The translations under genes were made by a program, and so were the position numbers. The notes below the pieces were generated by a model that saw only the letters and a program-made list of their open reading frames with translations, was not told where the DNA came from and made no database searches. DNA of 64,000 bases from CAVXFB01 sp963760935 (GTDB lineage: Bacteria; Planctomycetota; Planctomycetia; Pirellulales; Thermoguttaceae): contig CAVXFB010000006.1 of NCBI GenBank assembly GCA_963760935.1, positions 992,001-1,056,000 of the forward strand. Direction: 5' to 3'. Positions 45,508-54,227 of the stretch are shown here, one piece after another (the first letter of the stretch is position 1; every line of letters begins with the position of its first letter).

Positions 45508-46644
45508 ATGATGATTCGCCATGCCGAGACGCCGCCGGAGATTCCGCTGCCATTGTTGATCACCGGAATCGCGGGGGTGCCGGGCTACAACGCCATGGCG
45601 TATTTCGCCGCCAAGTATCCGGGCGATGTCGTTGGCATTCGCCAGGCCAACAACTTCCGGCTCACCGGTCCGGGCGTTGTCGCCTGCAATGCCGAAGATC
45701 GCGACGGCTTGGCACGCCTGTTCGAACAATATCAGTTCGCCTCGGTGCTGGATTGCGCCGGAAATTGCGCTCTGAAGCAGTGCGAATTGGCTCCAGAGAT
45801 CGCCTGGCGCATCAATGTCGAAGGCGTTCAAAACTTGCTCTCCCAGACCGTGCGGCGCGGCGCTCGGCTCGTGCATTTGTCCTGCGATCTGGTGTTTTCC
45901 GGCGATAACGGCGAAGGCGGATACATCGAAACTGATCCACCGGACCCTGTCACTGTCTACGGCAAGACGATGGCTGTCGGAGAAGAGGAAGTCTTGGCGG
46001 CCGACCCGACCGCTTGCATCCTGCGAATTTCGCTGCCGATGGGCGTTAGCTTTAGCGGCCACGCGGGCGCGATCGATTGGATTGTCTCGCGCTTCAAAAA
46101 ATTGCGGCCTGCGACGCTGTACGTCGATGAGATTCGCACGCCCACCTATACCGATTGCCTCAACCGGCTCTGCGAGACAATGCTCGCCAATGATTTGAGC
46201 GGCATATTTCACGCCGGTGCGCGGTGCCGGCTGAGCTTGTACGAAATTGCGCAAATTATCAATCGAGTTGGCGGCTACGACCCGGATTGCTTGATGGGCA
46301 TTCCGCGTCATGAGGCGGGCCCGATTCCGCCTCGCGCGGGAAATGTCTGCATGGATTGCCGGAAACTCACGGCCACGCTGGGCTACGATCCATTTCACCC
46401 GTGGCCCTATTGCAACTCGCTAGTGCCAACGCACTCTACTTGGCACCGCGAGCGTCCGGCCGGCGAAATCGGCTCACCGCAGGAACTACACCGCGTGCTC
46501 GCCTCCAACCCCTTGTTGAACTCCGATTTCCCAGACAGTTCTCCGGCGTTTGGCGAGAGCGACCGGGAATGTGTGCCCTATGAGTCGCAAACGACCCCCG
46601 AAATGATGCTGCGGAGGGGTGTTGGACATCAGGACGGCCCGTGA
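45508..46644 (+). CDS. SDR-type sugar nucleotide reductase, RmlD-like
   Basis: A 378-residue extended short-chain reductase. The N-terminal LLITGIAGVPGYNAMAYFA is the cofactor loop, LDCAGNCALKQCE with AWRINVEGVQNL is the middle Rossmann part, LVHLSCDLVFSGDNG with ETDPPDPVTVYGKTM has the YxxxK catalytic pair of RmlD-like dTDP-4-dehydrorhamnose reductases, and FHAGARCRLSLYEIAQII is the usual C-terminal substrate part. The C-terminal extension of about 60 residues has no recognisable fold. The ATG at 45508 is chosen because the longer frame starts with TTG and has no family character. Without other rhamnose genes nearby the sugar is unknown. Confidence 0.8.
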   Translation: MMIRHAETPPEIPLPLLITGIAGVPGYNAMAYFAAKYPGDVVGIRQANNFRLTGPGVVACNAEDRDGLARLFEQYQFASVLDCAGNCALKQCELAPEIAWRINVEGVQNLLSQTVRRGARLVHLSCDLVFSGDNGEGGYIETDPPDPVTVYGKTMAVGEEEVLAADPTACILRISLPMGVSFSGHAGAIDWIVSRFKKLRPATLYVDEIRTPTYTDCLNRLCETMLANDLSGIFHAGARCRLSLYEIAQIINRVGGYDPDCLMGIPRHEAGPIPPRAGNVCMDCRKLTATLGYDPFHPWPYCNSLVPTHSTWHRERPAGEIGSPQELHRVLASNPLLNSDFPDSSPAFGESDRECVPYESQTTPEMMLRRGVGHQDGP

Positions 46645-46778
46645 AAACAGATTGCAGGCGGGAAAATCAGCGGGCAAAGTGTAATTCTACACAGCGGTCG
46701 GCTATCATGGGGAAAATTGTCGCTCCCAGCGTATCCGAGTGACGTCCAAACACGACATCCCGGTTGAAAGGAACTGTC
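46645..46778. other. Leader of the GHL10 gene
   Basis: A short gap of about 130 bases. GTGTA-N4-TACAC at 46679-46692 is a small palindrome, and GAAAGGA at 46766-46772 is a good ribosome-binding site for the ATG at 46779. Nothing else is recognised. Confidence 0.35.
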
Positions 46779-49202
46779 ATGCGTTGGCATCTTACGCTTG
46801 TCGCGGTCTGGACCGTGGCCATAGCCGACGTCTTGCGCCTGCCGTGTCGCCGGTTTTCGCCGCAGGGAGCGCGGCGATGATTGACGATTTCCATTACGCG
46901 GACAACGCGGCCGCCGAAACGGCGTGGAGGCCGATGGGCGGCAGCGCAACTGCTGCAGCGGTGACGCTCGACGGCCATATTGCGCTGCGGCTACCGTGCA
47001 ACTTTGCGGGCACAACCGTCGACCGTGCATCGTGGGACCGGAAGGTGACGTTGGATCTCACACCATGCCAAGGCATCCAGTTTAACATCTTCTGCAAAAA
47101 CCCGGCGCCGGTTTCACGCTTCAACGTCTATTTTCAAAGCGGCGCCGGCTGGTACACCGCGGGATTTTTCCCTAGAACCGCCGGCTGGAACACGATCACG
47201 ATCAACAAGGCCAGCATGCACTCGGAGGGAAAGCCGGCCGGCTGGGGGAAAATCGAGACGATCCGTGTCTCCGCATGGCGCGGCCGAAACGAGGATACAG
47301 AGTTCTTCCTTAGCGACCTTCGCATGATCGGGGTGCTGGGGGTTGACGCCCGCGTCGCCGTTGTTCGCGGCGAGTCGAAGAGTTCCGGCCAGTCTGCGGA
47401 AGCCGTTGCGCAGCATCTGTACGCACTTGGCCTTGGCTGCTCGACGATTAGTGACCACGACCTAACGGTCGAGCGGTTGACCAAGGCGAAACTTGTCATC
47501 CTGCCACACAATTCCGACATGCCCGATCGCGCAGTCGACGCACTGAACACATTCCTCAAGAACGGCGGCAAGCTGTTGGCGTTTTTCTGGCTGCCGGCAA
47601 AACTACGGCCCGTGGTGAAGATTGAAAGCGGCGCGTACATCAGAGCGAAACGTCCCGGCTATTTCTCCACGATCCGTTTCGCCAATGGCGCTCTGCCCGG
47701 CGCCGAAGCTCGTCGGCCAACATTCGTGGAACATTATCGAAGCGAAGCCGGTGCCCGGCGCCAGCCGCGTGCTGGCCGAGTGGCTCGACGACAAAGGCCA
47801 GCCGACCGGCCACGCCGCCGTTGTTGCCTCCGATAATTGCATTGTGATGACCCATGTTATGCTGAATGGCGCTGTTGTCAACAAACGCCGCATGTTGCTC
47901 GCGATGGCGGGATATCTTGATTCCGACCTCTGGTTGCAGACTGCCAATGCCAGCATCGCGCGCATCGGTCAGATTGGAGGCTGCACAGATTTTGACCAAG
48001 CGGCCGCGCTGATTGCGAAAACCGCCCATGGCAGCCGCAAGACTAATGCCGCGCTCGAATCTGCGCGCAAGTTTCGTGACGAGGCGGTAGCGCTCAACGC
48101 GAAGGGGGAATATGTTGACGCTTCAGATGAAGCCGCGGCGGCAACACAGCGTCTCACGGAAGCATTTTGCATGGCACAGCAGCCGCTGACAGGCGAGTTT
48201 CGCGCGTTTTGGTGCCACAGCGCATTCGGTGTCAAGGGAATGGAATGGGACGAGGCGATCAAGCGGCTCGCCGATAATGGTTTCACCGCCGTCATGCCGA
48301 ACATGCTCTGGGGCGGCGCGGCGTTCTACAACAGCAAGCTGCTACCTGTAGCACGCGATGTTGCTGAGAAAGGCGATCAAATCACGAAGTGTCTCGCTGC
48401 CTGCAAGAAATACGGTGTCCAGATTCACGTCTGGAAGGTGAACTGGAACCTCGGTCACTGGGCGCCGGCGGAGTTCATCGAGCGGATGCGACGCGAAGGC
48501 CGGTTGCAGGTTAGTTCGACGGGCAAGGAAGAGCCGTGGCTTTGCCCGTCGCATCCGGAGAACCAGAAGCTGGAGGTCGCCTCGATGGTCGAGGTGGCCC
48601 GTGATTACGACGTGGACGGCATTCATTTCGACTACATCCGTTATCCCGACGGCGACCACTGCTTCTGCGACGGTTGCCGCCAGCGTTTCGCGAAGGCGGC
48701 GGGCGTTGAGATCAAGAACTGGCCAAAGGACGTGCTCCGCCGTGGCCCGCTGCGCCAGCAGTGGCTTGAGTGGCGTCGGAGCAATATCACCGCCGTGGTC
48801 AAGGCCGTTAGCGAACAGGCGCGTCGAGTGAAGCCGAAGATCAAGATTTCCGCCGCCGTGTTCCCCAACTGGGCGACCGACCGCGATGACGTTGGCCAGG
48901 ACTGGAAGCTCTGGTGCGAAAAGGGCTGGCTTGATTTCGTCTGCCCAATGGACTACACCGAGAGTGATTGGCAGTTGGACACTTGGATCGCGATGCAGAA
49001 AGACTGGGCCGGCAAGACGCCGGTCTATCCCGGTATCGGTGTCAGCTCGTCAGGCACACGACTCGGTGTCGACCGCGCCATCGGCCAAATCGCCATCACG
49101 CGCCGGCACGACACGAAAGGTTTCATCATCTTCAACTACGGCGTCGCTGAAGCCAAAGACCTCGTGCCGATGCTAGGCCTCGGTATTACCGCTAAACGTT
49201 GA
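46779..49202 (+). CDS. GHL10-type glycoside hydrolase-like protein, twice frameshifted
   Basis: One gene of about 807 residues in three successive frames. From ATG 46779 a signal peptide MRWHLTLVAVWTVAIA begins; at about 46815-46840 the frame changes to give APAVSPVFAAGSAAMIDDF, and at about 47693-47706 it changes again, joining GALPG with APKLVGQHSWN. The first half resembles a carbohydrate-binding/beta-sandwich region. The second half from residue about 475 is a GHL10 (glycosyl-hydrolase-like 10) barrel: EFRAFWCHSAFGVKGMEW, DGIHFDYIRYPDGDHCFCDG and KIKISAAVFPNWATDRDD. GHL10 proteins are linked to polysaccharide or peptidoglycan breakdown. The two breaks fit assembly errors. Confidence 0.7.
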
Positions 49203-49253
49203 GGAAGCACGTTCCGCCTCGGCCACCTTGTTGTGGTGCGAATTCGTGACATT

Positions 49254-50757
49254 CTGACTAAGCTTTCGCAGATTTTCTGATGGATTTTGATATTAAAAAG
49301 TGGACGGGGTTCCTTGTAAACTTTGCATGGAATATCGCACAAGGACAAGGAGGTCCCCATCCATGTTTACGAGCATACCCTCTCTCGACTCGGTTTTGCA
49401 ATGCCTGCTGCCCGTGTTCACTCAACCGTCGTTTCAGACGCACATCGAGGTGCTGCTCGGTTGGGTGATGTGCCTGAGCAAGCGAACCGAGTACGGAGTG
49501 TTTCAAACCATCCAAGCCGATACGCCGATTTCTCGCAAAGAGCGGCATCCCTTCGACCGCTTCTACAACTTCTTCAGCCGTTCCGCCTGGACCGTCCGCG
49601 ACTTGGCCCATCAGATTGCCGTGGCCGTGGTCGTCCGGCTCAACCCGCGCGGACTGCTGTACCTGGTCGTCGACGACACGCTTGCTGCACAAGCGCGGCA
49701 AACACGTCTACGGCTTGGGCTGGTTCCGCGACGCGGTGGCCTCGACGGCCAAACGGGTGGCCACCGCCAGCGGCAACCACTGGGTCGTGATGGGATTGGC
49801 GATCTGCATACCAGGAACCAGCAAGATATACTGTCTGCCGATCCACGCCATGCTGCATCTGGCGGGCAAGAACCAAAAGAGCGAAGCCACGTTGGCCAAG
49901 GAAATGCTCCGAGGACATCCTGGAATGGTTCCCCGATCGAAAGCTGGTTTTCCTCGGCGACGGGGCCTATTCGACGAAAAACCTGCTTGGGCGATCTCGA
50001 TCCGCGAGTGACCTACGTCGGCGTGATGCGTGCCGATGCGGCCATTTACGATCCGCTGCCGCCGAAGCAATCCAAGAGCAAACGCGGACCGCAAGTCGCA
50101 GCAAGGGACCTCGCCTTCCCAATCCGAAGGAGGCCGTGAAAAAGGCCGATCGCAACCGCAGCGGACGAGGACCGTGGACTTGGCAAACGGTCAAGGCCAC
50201 GGCCTACGGCGTGACGTCGCAAGTTGCGGGTGGTTGTCGTTTCAGGCGGTCTGGCCCGAGGTGTTGGGCTTGACGCCGATTCTGGTGGTGCTGGTCCGCG
50301 ATCCGCGCGGCAAGTTCAAGGACAAGTATCTGTTCACCACCGATGTGAATGCCGACTTGGCCTGGGTGATCGCGACGTTCTCGCGAAGATGGTCGATCGA
50401 GGTCGCCTTCAAATCGAGCAAGCAGGTGATGAAGATCCAAGCTCCGCAACACTGGTGTCAACAGAGCATCGAAAAGCTTTCGCCGTGGGTGTGGTTGATG
50501 CAAAGCGTGATCAGTCTGTGGTACATCACCGAGGGCCGCAAACTGCCAGCAGGCCCAGCGCTGCCCGTCGACGTTTCGGCGAGTGGGACACGGAATGGTC
50601 GCTTGCTCATATGCTTCGCATTCTCCGCAGCGTCATCCTGGAAGCCACAATTAACCCCGAGTCGGCCACCAAGGCCGACCTGTATCAATTACTCGACGAC
50701 CTGGAAAACTACCTAAATCTCGCCGCTTGAGCAGCTTGAAATCTGCGAAAGTTCAGA
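49254..50757 (+). mobile_element. Decayed insertion sequence with partial terminal inverted repeats
   Basis: A transposase gene is bounded by an inverted sequence: CTTTCGCAGATTT at 49263-49275 and its reverse complement AAATCTGCGAAAG at 50739-50751, 13 bases exact, with partial extension (CTGA on both outer sides). The outer ends are not certain and I could not find a clear target-site duplication. It lies between the GHL10 gene and an imported-looking redox gene group. Confidence 0.65.
49363..50730 (+). pseudogene. DDE transposase, degenerate
   Basis: A single transposase of about 455 residues, broken by about six frame changes. Pieces in order: MFTSIPSLDSVLQCLLPVF with GGAGG upstream of the ATG, LYLVVDDT (first Asp) then LLHKRGKHVYGLGWFRDAV after a shift at about 49680, KEMLR joined to DILEWFPDRKLVFLGDGAYS (second Asp) at about 49908, GDLDPRVTYVGVMRADAA, PRLPNPKEAVKKADRN, and WLSFQAVWPEVLG through FSRRWSIEVAFKSSKQ (Glu) and a C-terminal LLDDLENYLNLAA. 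The D...D...E order is that of IS4/IS701-like elements. Frame changes are denser than anywhere else in the window, so this copy is probably truly dead. Confidence 0.7.
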
Positions 50758-50808
50758 CTGAGTTTGAGTTGCGTTCCGATGTCTAGGCAGTTTTCGGACT
50801 TCCGCCGC

Positions 50809-51816
50809 TCAACGACCGGTCATTTGTTCCAGCTTTTCGGGATACCGGGCACCATGCACGCTGATCTTTGAGGATGCGCTGTCGATGTCTCGGAGATCGT
50901 CGGGCGTGAGTTCGACGGAAACCGCGTCGATATTCTCTTCCAAACGATGCAGCTTCGTAGTGCCTGGGATCGGAACAATCCACGGCTTCTGGGCCAGCAG
51001 CCAAGCGAGCGCGATTTGAGCCGGTGTCGCATTCTTCCGTTGGCCGATCTTTCCGAGCAGATCGATCAGGACCTGATTTGCCTTGAGTGCCTCTGGTGTG
51101 AAGCGAGGCAGGACGCTGCGGAAGTCGGAACTGTCAAACTTCGCGTTTTCATCGATCTTGCCGGTAAGAAAACCCTTGCCCAGAGGACTGTACGGCACGA
51201 GGCCGATCCCAAGTTCCTCGAGGGTTGGCATCACTTCCTTTTCAGGCGTTCTCGTCCATAGCGAATACTCGCTCTGGAGAGCAGTAAGCGGCTGGACCGC
51301 GTTTGCACGACGGATGGTTTGCACGCCAGCTTCGGAAAGGCCGAAGTGCTTGACTTTGCCTTCTCCGATCAGTTCCTTCACCGTCCCGGCAACATCTTCG
51401 ATCGGCACGTCGGGGGCAACGCGGTGCTGATAGAGCAGGTCGATGGTTTCGACCCTCAGCCGTTTGAGCGAACCCTCGACGGCCTGTTTGATGTGCTCTG
51501 GCCGGCTGTTCAAACCGGGCGGACCTTTCATCCCACGGGGATCGCAACCGGGACTGACGTCAAACCCGAATTTGGTGGCGATCACAACCAGCTTCCGGAA
51601 AGGGGCAAGGGCCTCGCCCACCAACTCTTCATAGATGAACGGGCCGTAAACCTCAGCGGTATCGACGAACGTGATGCCACGTTCCACCGCGGCGCGGAGA
51701 AGCGCCGTCATTTCGCGTACGTCTTTGGGCGGGCCGTAAGAAAAGCTCATGCCCATGCAGCCGAGCCCGAGCGTCGAAACCTCCAGATTGCTCTTTCCAA
51801 GTTTGCGCTTTTGCAT
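50809..51816 (-). CDS. Aldo/keto reductase
   Basis: A 335-residue NADPH-dependent reductase. GLGCMGMSFSYGPP, then ITFVDTAEVYGPFIYEELVG holds the catalytic Asp and Tyr of the family; LLYQHRVAPDVPIED contains the His. LVPYSPLGKGFLTG and VPIPGTTKLHRLEENI (the NADP-phosphate-binding site) complete it. Length and all motifs are normal; subfamily resembles the plant/bacterial AKR13-type. AAGGAGAA precedes the ATG at 51816. It is next to a zinc alcohol dehydrogenase gene, 27 bases away, and close to the insertion sequence, so it may be part of an imported detoxification group. Confidence 0.92.
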   Translation of the reverse strand: MQKRKLGKSNLEVSTLGLGCMGMSFSYGPPKDVREMTALLRAAVERGITFVDTAEVYGPFIYEELVGEALAPFRKLVVIATKFGFDVSPGCDPRGMKGPPGLNSRPEHIKQAVEGSLKRLRVETIDLLYQHRVAPDVPIEDVAGTVKELIGEGKVKHFGLSEAGVQTIRRANAVQPLTALQSEYSLWTRTPEKEVMPTLEELGIGLVPYSPLGKGFLTGKIDENAKFDSSDFRSVLPRFTPEALKANQVLIDLLGKIGQRKNATPAQIALAWLLAQKPWIVPIPGTTKLHRLEENIDAVSVELTPDDLRDIDSASSKISVHGARYPEKLEQMTGR

Positions 51817-51843
51817 TCTTTCTCCTTTCGAGCGTCGCGTCCG

Positions 51844-52902
51844 TCACTCCGACTTGAGAGAAGCCATGTCGATCGAGAACCGGTACTTCACGTCGGACTT
51901 GAGCAGCCTTTCGTAGGCTGCGTTGACCTTCTGGATGGGAATGACTTCGACATCAGCGGTGATGTTGTGTGCTCCGCAAAAGTCGAGCATCTCCTGCGTC
52001 TCGGCGATGCCGCCAATGTTGGACCCGGAGAGACTGCGGCGTCCCATGATGAGGGAGAAGGCGGAGACGCCCAGCGGCTTCGCGGGAGCGCCGACGAGGG
52101 TCAGATTTCCATCGCGGCCGAGCAGGTTGAGGTAGGCGTTGATGTCGTGATCGGCCGAGATGGTGTCGAGAATGAAATCGAAGCTGGCGGCATGCTTCTG
52201 CATCTCGTTGGAATTGCGGGACATGACGACTTCGTCGGCGCCGAGGCGGAGCGCATCCTCCTGCTTGCTGGGCGAGGTAGTAAAGACAACGACGTGAGCT
52301 CCGAACGCATGGGCGAACTTCACGCCCATGTGGCCCAGTCCGCCGAGCCCAACGACGCCAACTTTCTTCCCCGCAGTGACGCCCCAGTGGCGCAATGGGG
52401 AGTATGTCGTGATGCCGGCGCAGAGTAGTGGTGCGGTTCCCGCGAGTTGGAGGTTAGAAGGGACGCGGAGAACGAAGCGTTCATCGACGATAATGCTGTC
52501 GGAGTAGCCGCCATAGGTGACGCCTCCGAGGTGCTTGTCTGGTGAGTTGAAAGTGAGGATCAGGTTCGGGCAGAAATTTTCGAGCCCAGCTTTGCATTGG
52601 GGGCAGTCGCCGTCCGAGTCGACCAAGCAGCCGACCGCGGCCAAATCGCCGGGTTTGTACTTGGTGACTGCCGCGCCGACCTTGGTGACACGCCCGACAA
52701 TCTCATGGCCGGGGACAATCGGGTAGACGGTGGGCATGACGCTGCTCCACTCGTTGCGAACCGCATGTAGATCGGAGTGGCAGATGCCGCAGAAGAGAAT
52801 TTCGATTCCAACGTCGTGCTCGGTTGGGTCGCGCCGCCTGATCGTGGTCGAGGCCAACGGTGATGTCGCGCTCGCAGCGGAATACGCCTTAGCATTGCAC
52901 AT
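51844..52902 (-). CDS. NAD(P)-dependent zinc alcohol dehydrogenase (YahK/cinnamyl-alcohol type)
   Basis: A 352-residue MDR-family alcohol dehydrogenase. The catalytic-zinc segment is GICHSDLHAVRNEW; GHEIVGRVTKVG and VGVVGLGGLGHMGVKFA (Rossmann loop) follow. The structural-zinc lobe reads VDSDGDCPQCKAGLENFC: only three Cys are present and Asp stands where the first Cys of the usual set would be, a pattern I believe is normal in part of this subfamily. Such enzymes reduce broad aldehydes with NADPH. It is in the same direction as the aldo/keto reductase gene, 27 bases before it. Start ATG at 52902. Confidence 0.9.
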   Translation of the reverse strand: MCNAKAYSAASATSPLASTTIRRRDPTEHDVGIEILFCGICHSDLHAVRNEWSSVMPTVYPIVPGHEIVGRVTKVGAAVTKYKPGDLAAVGCLVDSDGDCPQCKAGLENFCPNLILTFNSPDKHLGGVTYGGYSDSIIVDERFVLRVPSNLQLAGTAPLLCAGITTYSPLRHWGVTAGKKVGVVGLGGLGHMGVKFAHAFGAHVVVFTTSPSKQEDALRLGADEVVMSRNSNEMQKHAASFDFILDTISADHDINAYLNLLGRDGNLTLVGAPAKPLGVSAFSLIMGRRSLSGSNIGGIAETQEMLDFCGAHNITADVEVIPIQKVNAAYERLLKSDVKYRFSIDMASLKSE

Positions 52903-52941
52903 GGATATAGTCTCCTGTCGATCTTCTTTCCGTCCCTGAGG

Positions 52942-53140
52942 TCAAGCCTGATATTGTTTGTCCGCGGCCTTCTCCATCCAATCGACAGTCTGGCCGTCGA
53001 GTTTCACCTGAATGGCAATGTGTGTTATGGCTGTCGCTGCCGTCGCCCCATGCCAGTGCTTTTCGTCCGGGGGGAAACCAAATCACGTCGCCCGGCCGGA
53101 TCTCGTCGATTGGTCCGTCCCATCGCTGCGCCCGGCGCCG
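52942..53140 (-). pseudogene. Cupin-domain remnant
   Basis: Reading the minus strand, PIDEIRPGDVIWFPP can be joined by removal of one C from a six-C run to PDEKHWHGATAATAITHIAI and then VKLDGQTVDWMEKAADKQY to a stop at 52942. This is the C-terminal half of a small cupin of the carboxymuconolactone-decarboxylase-linked type, with the metal-binding HWHG. Upstream the family cannot be followed and more frame changes are needed, so it is a fragment. It lies directly upstream of the alcohol dehydrogenase gene. Confidence 0.6.
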
Positions 53141-53239
53141 CTACCAGGGGTCGGCGGTAGCGATGCGGCTGCTGACCATGAATTAGACGCATTGCAGCTT
53201 GGAGAAGCAAGGTTTGATCCTCGTGATTGTCAGCCTGTT

Positions 53240-53368
53240 CGTTCCAGCTTTGAGAAGGTAAAGTATCGAGAGACAATCATTGAAGGCCTGGAGAATGCGC
53301 CCAACGCGTTCATCGGGCTCTTCCATGGCGATTACATTGGAAAGCAATTGGTGCGGGTACTGGCGTAG
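53240..53368 (+). pseudogene. Remnant of an NADP-dependent MDR oxidoreductase C-terminus
   Basis: The last about 42 residues, VKYRETIIEGLENAPNAFIG and LFHGDYIGKQLVRVLA, match the C-terminal end of zinc-free NADP-dependent quinone/prostaglandin reductases, which end in a similar KYRETIVEGLENAP sequence. The rest of the gene is missing; upstream residues are unrelated. It is on the opposite strand to the cupin remnant, so the two together mark a recombination scar. Confidence 0.55.
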
Positions 53369-53407
53369 CTGAGCGCCGCGGACAGTCCGCACGCCCCGTG
53401 CGGTTAA

Positions 53408-53941
53408 CTAGAAGGCCAACGCTGCTACCACGACGATTATCATCACGGCGCCTACGAGCAGCTTTCCCAGTGTTCCGAGAAGCCGTCCCTGGAAGGCGGC
53501 CTTGCCAACCTGCCAGCTCAATTCCAGGCTCTGTCCGCCCCACATCTCTCCAAGGATGCCTCCGACCATTGCGCCAAGACCCGCGAAGAGCAGGGCAGCA
53601 AACAACGATCCAATAATGGGGATGGGGACTCCGATGAAGAGCCCGAGGATGCCGCCGGCGACCGACCCCGCGAGCGCCAGCAAGGCGCTTCGTCGGCTGC
53701 CGCCTGCTCTCGCCGTTCCCGCGGCTGCCGCGAGTAGTTCGACAATTTCGCCTACGACGGCCAAGATCACCAGCGCCAGGAGGACTTTCCAACCAAGCAC
53801 AGCCGGTGAGTCCACAGGCATAAGGAATGAATAGATCGCCACAGCGATGACCATCATCCAATTGCCTGGCAGGCCGATGAGCGTCAATACGCAGCACGCG
53901 ACCAAGACTACGATCAAGAACAGGGCGAAGAGAAAGGTCAT
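53408..53941 (-). CDS. DUF456 family membrane protein
   Basis: A 177-residue protein with about five hydrophobic segments: FLFALFLIVVLVACCVLTLI at the N-terminus, a glycine-rich ILAVVGEIVELLAAA with a Glu typical of the family, ALAGSVAGGILGLFIGVPIPII and GLGAMVGGILGEMWGG, and a final VGAVMIIVVVAALAF. This pattern is DUF456, which is widely distributed in bacteria with unknown function. It ends 39 bases from the MDR remnant and is transcribed away from the DUF11-type gene. Confidence 0.85.
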   Translation of the reverse strand: MTFLFALFLIVVLVACCVLTLIGLPGNWMMVIAVAIYSFLMPVDSPAVLGWKVLLALVILAVVGEIVELLAAAAGTARAGGSRRSALLALAGSVAGGILGLFIGVPIPIIGSLFAALLFAGLGAMVGGILGEMWGGQSLELSWQVGKAAFQGRLLGTLGKLLVGAVMIIVVVAALAF

Positions 53942-54164
53942 TTTGTCGGCAAGCCTTCGTTACAGTTCGTTATGGACGTACGGGAAGGTGTGTATCCGTA
54001 GGTCGGAAACCGTTCTCCCGCATCTCTCGGCTGCTGTCTTCTACCGTACCGAGTTTGTTGGCTGCTCGCCAGATAGACACACATCGCCCTGCCGTCGCAT
54101 ATTTCCTATCTTTGCCTTTTGGACAATTCCGTAAAACTTCCCTAAACCGGAGAATCTGCATTAC

Positions 54165-54185
54165 CGATACCCGGTGATGGTATCG
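54165..54185. promoter_or_regulatory. 7-7-7 palindrome upstream of the DUF11-repeat gene
   Basis: CGATACC, a seven-base spacer and GGTATCG form a perfect palindrome 43 bases before the ATG at 54228. It could be the operator of a dimeric repressor or a small hairpin in the leader. No regulator gene is adjacent. Confidence 0.45.
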
Positions 54186-54227
54186 TGATACGTCCTGCTG
54201 CCTCCTTAATTTAGGCAAAAAACCACC

